From Rickettsiales bacterium (GTDB taxonomy: Bacteria; Pseudomonadota; Alphaproteobacteria; Rickettsiales; UBA998), in NCBI GenBank assembly GCA_019749855.1, contig JAIEPI010000124.1:1-10720 (forward strand): a stretch of DNA of 10,720 nt. Direction: 5' to 3'. Position 1 is the stretch's first letter. Each line of letters begins with the position of its first letter. Of the stretch, positions 6,316-10,720 are shown in pieces. The translations under genes were made by a program, and so were the position numbers. Under the pieces are notes generated by a model, which had not been told where the DNA came from, did not search any database, and worked only from the letters and a program-made list of their open reading frames with translations.

Positions 6316-7272
6316 TCAAACAGCCGCTGAGGCCGCCAAACGGCGCTCAATCGCGTCCCAAAAAGCCGCCTCAGGCGCGCTGCCATCGAGTGCTTTGATG
6401 GCTCTAAGACCGGTGGGCGACGTAACATTGACCTCAGTTAGCCAGTCACCAATAAAATCAACGCCAGCAAAAATCAGCCCGCGCGCGCGCAGCTCAGGCG
6501 CCAGTCGATCACAGATAAGCTGTTGGCGTGACGTAAGCTTAGCCTTGGCGGCACTGCCACCGACACGTAAATTCGCACGGATTTCACCAGCGGCTGGAAG
6601 TCTGCCGAGCAATCCCACCACGTCACCATCCATCATGACTACCCGCCGATCACCGTCACTGACCTCAGGCAAGAAGCGCTGAGCCACGAGCGGCTCCGGG
6701 TGAGATAGTAACATCTCAAGTGTTGCCTCCACATTGTCACTGTGTGAATGAAGACGAAACACGCCATGTCCACCAAAGCCATAAAGCGGTTTTACCACTA
6801 TGTCGCCCTGCTCTTGCAGAAACTCGCGAATGGCGGCGGCATTTTGTGCAATGAGTGTCGGCGGCATGCAATCCTCAAACAGAAAAGGAAAGAGTTTTTC
6901 AGGAGCGTTCCGCACATGGAATGGATGGTTCGCCACTAATGTGTGCGTATCTAGGCGCTCCAGCAGATAGGTCGCGCTTAAATACGCCATATCGAAGGGA
7001 GGATCCTGACGCATCAACACCACATCCACATCATTGAGTGAGAGATGCTGTGGCTCTCCCTGCACATACCAGAGTGCCGCTTGCGGCAAAACCTGCAAGC
7101 TGCGTGCCTGCGCTGTCCATACCTGTGACGCACGCAAGCAAAGTGATGCGGCCGGATACCACCAAAGCTGATAGCCGCGCCGCTGGGCCTCCTCAGCGAG
7201 CAGAATGGTGGAGTCGCCCTGTGCGTTCAGGCGCTCGGGCGGATCCATTTGAATCGCAATACGCAGAGTCAT
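6316..7272 (-). CDS. gshB: Glutathione synthetase
   Basis: GshB is the ATP-grasp ligase that joins glycine to gamma-glutamylcysteine to finish glutathione in the cytoplasm. The 318-aa length matches the proteobacterial enzyme (about 316). Seen in order are an N-terminal MTLRIAIQMDP, MRQDPPFD (87-94), NHPFHVRNAPEKLF (115-128), KPLYGFGGHGVF of the ATP-grasp domain (161-172), QRFLPEVSDGDRRV (198-211), RANLRVGG (232-239) and EVNVTSPTGLR (280-290) with metal- and substrate-binding residues. gshA is not in the window. The ATG at 7272 has no clear Shine-Dalgarno; it lies 27 bases after the BON lipoprotein gene, so re-initiation from that gene is likely. The dual-BON gene directly upstream of gshB is an arrangement I associate with alphaproteobacteria. 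Confidence 0.96.
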   Translation of the reverse strand: MTLRIAIQMDPPERLNAQGDSTILLAEEAQRRGYQLWWYPAASLCLRASQVWTAQARSLQVLPQAALWYVQGEPQHLSLNDVDVVLMRQDPPFDMAYLSATYLLERLDTHTLVANHPFHVRNAPEKLFPFLFEDCMPPTLIAQNAAAIREFLQEQGDIVVKPLYGFGGHGVFRLHSHSDNVEATLEMLLSHPEPLVAQRFLPEVSDGDRRVVMMDGDVVGLLGRLPAAGEIRANLRVGGSAAKAKLTSRQQLICDRLAPELRARGLIFAGVDFIGDWLTEVNVTSPTGLRAIKALDGSAPEAAFWDAIERRLAASAAV

Positions 7273-7299
7273 GAGGTTAGCGGCTGGCGTGCAGGTGCA

Positions 7300-7920
7300 T
7301 CATGCATCCGGTGTGGCCGCGGGATCGCCTTTGATCCGCACATGACTGACCACGCGTTTGACGCCAGATGTGCGGCGCGCCACCTGCACCACAGCATTTA
7401 ACTCGCGTTCATCACGTGCGGTGCCGATCAGATAAGCCACGCCATGCACCACTTCTGATGTAAAATTTGCGGAGTGAATGCCTTTGGTCGCCAGCAATCG
7501 TGTGCTGATTTGGGTTTCAATGGCCTCATCATTTGCAAAGTCAATTGCGTTGCCATCATCACCCACCTGAATTTCATTGACCACTTCTTTGACGCCATCG
7601 GCCAACCACACCAAACGTTCTGCGTCATCGGCAGTGCGCTGACCTTTAACGCGGCCAAAGAGAAACACACGACCCTCATAAACACGAACTGTGATGTTGG
7701 TCAGCAGGCCGGATACATCCGACTGAAGAAAATGGTGATTGATTCGCGTGTAGAGTGACGCATCATCAACCGAACGGCCAAAACTTCGCGTCTCTGTGGT
7801 TGATTCGCTTACCCGCGAAACGCTAGAAATGGCCAGTGAGCGACAGCCTTCAAGCGCCAGTAAAGAAACGATAACTAAAAGAGCGGTACGGATATTCATG
7901 CGCGGATTATGCCGAAGCAT
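7300..7920 (-). CDS. Dual-BON-domain lipoprotein (DolP/OsmY-like)
   Basis: This is an envelope lipoprotein with two BON domains, modules that bind phospholipid surfaces; DolP (YraP) of E. coli supports outer-membrane integrity. The 206-aa product has a lipoprotein signal peptide with hydrophobic core ALLVIVSLLAL and lipobox LEGC (Cys26). A Ser/Thr/Arg linker leads to BON1 at about 51-119 (VDDASLYTRINHHFL, then a GRVFLFGRVKG strand pair, ending GVKEVVNEIQV). BON2 is at about 131-198 (DEAIETQISTRLL, VAYLIGTARDERE, GVKRVVSHVRI). The residue after the Cys is Arg, so the +2 position gives no inner-membrane Asp signal, consistent with outer-membrane sorting. ATG 7920 has GGAAG five bases upstream; ATG 7899, seven codons in, lacks one. 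Either start leaves the signal peptide intact. It is 40 bases after the cNMP-binding gene and 27 before gshB. Confidence 0.85.
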   Translation of the reverse strand: MLRHNPRMNIRTALLVIVSLLALEGCRSLAISSVSRVSESTTETRSFGRSVDDASLYTRINHHFLQSDVSGLLTNITVRVYEGRVFLFGRVKGQRTADDAERLVWLADGVKEVVNEIQVGDDGNAIDFANDEAIETQISTRLLATKGIHSANFTSEVVHGVAYLIGTARDERELNAVVQVARRTSGVKRVVSHVRIKGDPAATPDA

Positions 7921-7960
7921 TCACACTTCCGCAAGCCCGAAGCGTACAGTCAATTTCAAA

Positions 7961-8209
7961 CTAAATAGGCATCACCTGCAAAATAACCTCTGTGGCCGCG
8001 CGCGCCGTGGCTGAACGTGGCTTATCGTCGAGCAACGCCATTTCGCCAAACATTTGTCCAGCCTCCAGCAGGGCAAGGCGATACTCTGTCCCGTCACCCA
8101 TTTCGTCGATGATCTCCACCTGACCACGAATAATGATATAGGCATTATCACCAGGATAACCCTGCCGAAAAATAATCTCGCCCGGTTTGTAATGCATTTG
8201 GTTGCTCAT
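7961..8209 (-). CDS. Minimal cyclic-nucleotide-binding-domain protein, 82 aa
   Basis: This is a stand-alone cNMP-binding beta-roll without any output domain. The 82-aa product contains KPGEIIFRQGYPGDNAYIII (8-27), the classic first half of the CRP/PKA fold. The phosphate-binding cassette FGEMALLDDKPRSATARA follows, with the conserved Gly-Glu and Arg needed for the nucleotide. It then stops seven to ten residues later (EVILQVMPI), so the C-terminal lid helices present in most members are missing. The same frame is open back to 8383, but that overlaps the AmpG-like gene and lacks family similarity; ATG 8209 is the only plausible start codon near the domain, with no visible Shine-Dalgarno. Translating past the TAG gives no obvious continuation of the domain. 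It may be a genuine small regulator, or the remnant of a longer protein. Confidence 0.65.
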   Translation of the reverse strand: MSNQMHYKPGEIIFRQGYPGDNAYIIIRGQVEIIDEMGDGTEYRLALLEAGQMFGEMALLDDKPRSATARAATEVILQVMPI

Positions 8210-8288
8210 AACTGCATTAACGCATGACTTCGTTACAAAACCCTTAATGAAGACAGGCTCAATGCCATTGTTTTTAGGGTACACGGCC

Positions 8289-9575
8289 TCAGCTGGTCGA
8301 GCTAAGCCCACTGAAAACGGGATGCCGTCGCAGCTTGTATAATAGTAAAAGTACCGGAAGCCCGATGAGTGAGGATAGTACAAACATCACGCTCCACCCG
8401 AATTGCTGAGCGACATATCCGGCTGGGCCTGCTAGCAATGTTCCCGATAGTGCAGCCAATGAGGACAGTAGCGCATACTGAGTGGCGGTGTAGCGTAAAT
8501 CGCACAGTTGCATTAAAAACGCGACCGCCACCGCACCTACGGCACCTGCCGCCAGATTCTCAACAGAAATCACTATCATCAGCGCCCACAATTGGGGGCC
8601 ACTGCTGAGCAGAAGCAAATAAATCAGATTGCTCGCTAGCTGCGCAATGCCAAACCACCACAAGGCGCGGTACATGCCCAGCCAATTCAAACCGGCAGCA
8701 CCCAGAAAACCACCGGCAATCGCGGCGATAAAACCATACAGCTTGGCAATACTGCCGATTTGCGTCAGGGTAAAACCCATTTCCAGGTAATAGGGGTTGG
8801 TCATAAAACCAATAAAACCGTCCGCCGCGCGATACAGCGCAATAAACAAGAGCAAGTAACGCCATTGAGGATGCGAGGAGGCAAACGCTTTAAACGGTGT
8901 ATAGACCGCATGCTCAAGCCACTGCGTCAGTGAGCGTACAACGAATGCCTCTCGTTCAATCTTGGGCTCACCAGCGATAAGCGCGGTTAGCATGCCCAGT
9001 CCGACCAATCCCGCCATGACGATATACACCAACCTCCAGTGGATGGCCTCATAGGCCCCTGAATCACCTAACCAGCCGATCATGATCAATGCACCGGCAC
9101 CAGAGATAAGCAAGCCAACACGGTAGCCAAACACCGCCACGGCGGCACCTTCACCATAGTGATCTTTGGTAAGATATTCGGCGCGGTAGGCATCAATGAC
9201 CACGTCCTGACTGGCGGAAAAGAAAGCTACCGCAATCGCCAGCATGGCGAGTGAACGGGCGGAATGTGCCGGATCAATGGTGGCCATACCCAGTAGGCCG
9301 ATGATCAAAGAGATTTGCGTCAAGAGCATCCACCCAACACGCTGACCAAAGCGGCGCGTGAGCCAGCCCAGCGGCAGCTGATCCATCAATGGGGACCAGA
9401 CAAATTTGAAAGAATACGGCACGGCAACATAAGCAAAAAGGCCAATGGAGGCCTTATCAACTCCGCTTTGTGCTAGCCATGCGGACAACGTACCGCCCAC
9501 AAGTGCTCTAGGCAGTCCGCTGGACATACCCAGTAACATGATAGCTAAAATACGCGGATTGAAATAACGCTGCAT
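8289..9575 (-). CDS. ampG: AmpG-like major facilitator permease (muropeptide importer)
   Basis: AmpG brings GlcNAc-anhydroMurNAc peptides from the periplasm into the cytoplasm for cell-wall recycling. The 428-aa product is a polytopic membrane protein with about 12 hydrophobic segments. AmpG landmarks are YSFKFVWSPLMDQLPLG (54-70), RRFGQRVGWMLLTQ (74-87), ASQDVVIDAYRAE (121-133), ALYRAADGFIG (246-256), ENLAAG (339-344) and CDLRYTATQYALLSSLA (358-374). The ASQDxVIDAYR and YTATQYALLSS blocks separate it from general MFS drug exporters. The related acetyl-CoA transporter-type subfamily is the main alternative. No ampD, nagZ or ampC is in the window. The ATG at 9575 has only a poor AGG immediately upstream. 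The gene sits 42 bases after cysQ and 79 before the cNMP-binding gene, consistent with an operon led by cysQ. Confidence 0.87.
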   Translation of the reverse strand: MQRYFNPRILAIMLLGMSSGLPRALVGGTLSAWLAQSGVDKASIGLFAYVAVPYSFKFVWSPLMDQLPLGWLTRRFGQRVGWMLLTQISLIIGLLGMATIDPAHSARSLAMLAIAVAFFSASQDVVIDAYRAEYLTKDHYGEGAAVAVFGYRVGLLISGAGALIMIGWLGDSGAYEAIHWRLVYIVMAGLVGLGMLTALIAGEPKIEREAFVVRSLTQWLEHAVYTPFKAFASSHPQWRYLLLFIALYRAADGFIGFMTNPYYLEMGFTLTQIGSIAKLYGFIAAIAGGFLGAAGLNWLGMYRALWWFGIAQLASNLIYLLLLSSGPQLWALMIVISVENLAAGAVGAVAVAFLMQLCDLRYTATQYALLSSLAALSGTLLAGPAGYVAQQFGWSVMFVLSSLIGLPVLLLLYKLRRHPVFSGLSSTS

Positions 9576-9617
9576 GGCCTGTGTATAAAGGATGTGTGTA
9601 TGGATGTCAGGCGATGT

Positions 9618-10478
9618 TTACTCGCTGCCCCTGCCGTCCGCGCCGCCCATGCGTTGTAAGCGAGCGACATCAATCGTGACGCCGCCCACCGCTAGAAACG
9701 ATCCATTGAGGAAAGTACGACGGCCATAGCAAAACGGCTCGCCCGAGGGCAGTGCATAGACCTCACCCCCTGCCGCCTTCAGGATGGCATGCCCGGCGGC
9801 CGTATCCCATTCCATGGTAGGCCCCAGCCGTGGATAAACATCCGCCATTCCCTCGGCAATGCGGCAGAATTTCAATGAGCTAGAGGCAGATTTTAATTCA
9901 GAAATCGGATATTTCCTAAGCAATTGACGCGCTTTATCGTGTGCGCCGCGATGACTAAGCAGCACGTGCCAGCCATCCTCTGGCGCGGCTCGCACATGAA
10001 TCGCTTGTTCCCCGCTTTCAGCTGTTTGTTTCCATGCCCCCATGCCGACGATCCCACAAAACCCCTCACCCGTTGCCGGAATGACAATGACTCCCAGTAG
10101 CGGTTGCTGGTTTTCGATGAGCGCGATATTGACCGTATATTCCTGTCCGCCACGAATGTAGCCGCTGGTGCCATCCAGTGGATCCACCAGCCAGAAACGC
10201 CCGTTCTTCAGGGTTTCTTCGGCTACACTGTTGCCCTCTTCTGAGATGACGGGAATGCCAGGGGCTATACGTTGCAGATCCGAAACAATCAGCGCATCCG
10301 CTTCCTCATCCGCATGGGTGACCATGCTGGCATCGGACTTTTTTGAAATACGCAAGCCGTCACGTTGCGCTGCCATGATGCCGTCGCCCGCCTGATAACA
10401 CAGATTCAACAGTGCCCGCAGCGTGGCGCGGGAGACGAGTCCTTCGCCTTCAGTTGGTATGTTGTCGCGGCGCAGCAT
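9618..10478 (-). CDS. cysQ: 3'(2'),5'-bisphosphate nucleotidase CysQ
   Basis: CysQ hydrolyses 3'-phosphoadenosine 5'-phosphate (and PAPS) to AMP (or APS), clearing the by-product of sulfate assimilation and of phosphopantetheine transfer. The 286-aa product belongs to the inositol-monophosphatase superfamily. Metal-site motifs are present in order: THADEEAD (54-61), ISEEG (78-82), WLVDPLDGT (96-104) and MEWDTAAGHAIL (222-233). The CysQ-specific block SSLKFCRIAEGMADVYPRLG (200-219) is also present. The second motif ends DGTSGYI where E. coli CysQ has DGTKEFI. ATG 10478 has AAGGA six bases upstream, a good site that fixes the start. It is the first gene of the long leftward series, and a divergent gene starts 78 bases away. 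The last eight residues are Gly/Asp-rich and unremarkable. Confidence 0.94.
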   Translation of the reverse strand: MLRRDNIPTEGEGLVSRATLRALLNLCYQAGDGIMAAQRDGLRISKKSDASMVTHADEEADALIVSDLQRIAPGIPVISEEGNSVAEETLKNGRFWLVDPLDGTSGYIRGGQEYTVNIALIENQQPLLGVIVIPATGEGFCGIVGMGAWKQTAESGEQAIHVRAAPEDGWHVLLSHRGAHDKARQLLRKYPISELKSASSSLKFCRIAEGMADVYPRLGPTMEWDTAAGHAILKAAGGEVYALPSGEPFCYGRRTFLNGSFLAVGGVTIDVARLQRMGGADGRGSE

Positions 10479-10556
10479 GTGTTTTCCTTGTTTTGAAAAA
10501 AAGATGCGCTATTGCTACCAGACGCGCCGATCCCTTACAACTCATGAGCCGTCATC
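10479..10556. promoter_or_regulatory. Divergent intergenic region between cysQ and the glutamate dehydrogenase-like gene
   Basis: This 78-base spacer must hold at least one promoter, because the genes on either side diverge. Only weak sigma70-like pairs are visible. Leftward, TTGTAA (10540-10535) is followed after 17 bases by TAGCAA. Rightward, TTGCTA (10513-10518) is followed after 17 bases by TTACAA. A T/A-rich patch with TTTTGAAAAAAA lies next to cysQ. No operator or hairpin stands out. Confidence 0.3.
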
Positions 10557-10720
10557 GTGACCCAGCCACAAAAATACTCCAAAGAGTTTACTCACGCGAT
10601 CCAGCAAATAGTGGCAGCACTGCCAAAGAAATCACCTACTGGGCTCGCACAATTCACCCGTCAATTTTTTGACAAAATGCCATTGCGCGATATTGAGCCG
10701 CTTCCCACCGATGTTGCTGC
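10557..10720 (+). CDS. Probable NAD-specific glutamate dehydrogenase, N-terminal fragment
   Basis: Only the first 54 codons are in the window. The family expected is the very large (about 1,600-residue) NAD-dependent glutamate dehydrogenase that converts glutamate to 2-oxoglutarate and ammonia. The visible N-terminus is a helix followed by GLAQFTRQFFDKMPLRDIEPL, which resembles the family's opening pattern of a Phe-x-RQ-aromatic-aromatic helix, then a Pro, an Asp-Ile/Leu pair and a following Asp. The frame is closed upstream by TGA at 10545-10547, so the only usual start codon near the front is GTG 10557. GAG about eight bases before it is a poor ribosome-binding site. Internal starts (GTG at the Ile-Val pair, ATG before Pro) would cut into the conserved helix. 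The call rests on a short segment. Confidence 0.5.
   Translation, partial: MTQPQKYSKEFTHAIQQIVAALPKKSPTGLAQFTRQFFDKMPLRDIEPLPTDVA

Noticed and set aside
8260..8275. CAATGCCATTG followed by TTTTT as a possible intrinsic terminator
   Set aside because: The stem is 5 bp, AT-rich, with a one-base loop, so it would not form a stable terminator hairpin, and it points the wrong way for the minus-strand genes around it.
8210..8383. N-terminal extension of the cNMP-binding protein into the AmpG-like gene
   Set aside because: The extra residues are translated out of frame from the permease gene and an intergenic spacer, and do not match the domain family.
2582..9969. Several CACGTG palindromes, three of them within rsmD
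   Set aside because: About six in 10.7 kb is only modestly above chance, all are inside coding sequence, and they show no regular spacing.
1..10720. Mobile element, prophage, CRISPR, toxin-antitoxin or defence system
   Set aside because: No transposase, integrase, terminal repeats, repeat-spacer pattern, small paired ORFs or defence-type domains were found; the genes are core functions in compact order.

Overview
The window reads as a stretch of chromosome from a Gram-negative bacterium, most probably an alphaproteobacterium. The grounds are an mlaA-mlaC outer-membrane lipid pair, an rluB/rsmD neighbourhood with a COG3603-like ACT-domain gene between them, a dual-BON lipoprotein next to gshB, a GGEQ-type PuuD-like amidotransferase, and the start of what looks like a very large NAD-type glutamate dehydrogenase. 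Base composition by eye is only slightly GC-rich. I cannot name a genus; a Rhodospirillales- or Micavibrio-like organism would fit. The MotAB stator points to a flagellated cell.

Layout. Positions 1-1131 (minus strand) hold mlaC (cut by the window edge) and mlaA, a one-base-overlapping pair reading leftwards from a good sigma70-type promoter at 1167-1196. Positions 1257-2286 (plus strand) hold metF with its own TATAAT box and a leader of about 100 bases. From 2258 to 10478 every gene lies on the minus strand. In transcription order these are cysQ, an ampG-like permease, a very short cyclic-nucleotide-binding protein, a dual-BON lipoprotein, gshB, a motA-like and a motB-like stator gene, a PuuD-like hydrolase, an rluB-type pseudouridine synthase, an ACT-domain protein and rsmD. 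Three junctions are ATGA 4-base overlaps (motA/motB, puuD-like/rluB, ACT/rsmD), so at least the lower half looks like one operon. rsmD runs 29 bases into the 3' end of convergent metF. At the right edge, divergent from cysQ, an open frame begins that resembles the N-terminus of NAD-specific glutamate dehydrogenase.

Functions. The window mixes envelope maintenance (MlaA/MlaC, the BON lipoprotein, AmpG, the peptidoglycan-anchored stator), sulfur, one-carbon and thiol metabolism (MetF, CysQ, GshB) and ribosome modification (RluB-type synthase, RsmD). All genes other than the two cut by the edges appear intact. I found no tRNA, rRNA, insertion sequence, CRISPR array, phage gene or convincing intrinsic terminator. 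No gene-free stretch exceeds 300 bases; the longest is 1132-1365.

I do not see a previously undescribed system. The items most worth a second look are Na+-type signatures in the stator, the minimal 82-residue cNMP-binding protein, the hairpin leaders of mlaA and metF, and the terminator-free metF/rsmD overlap.
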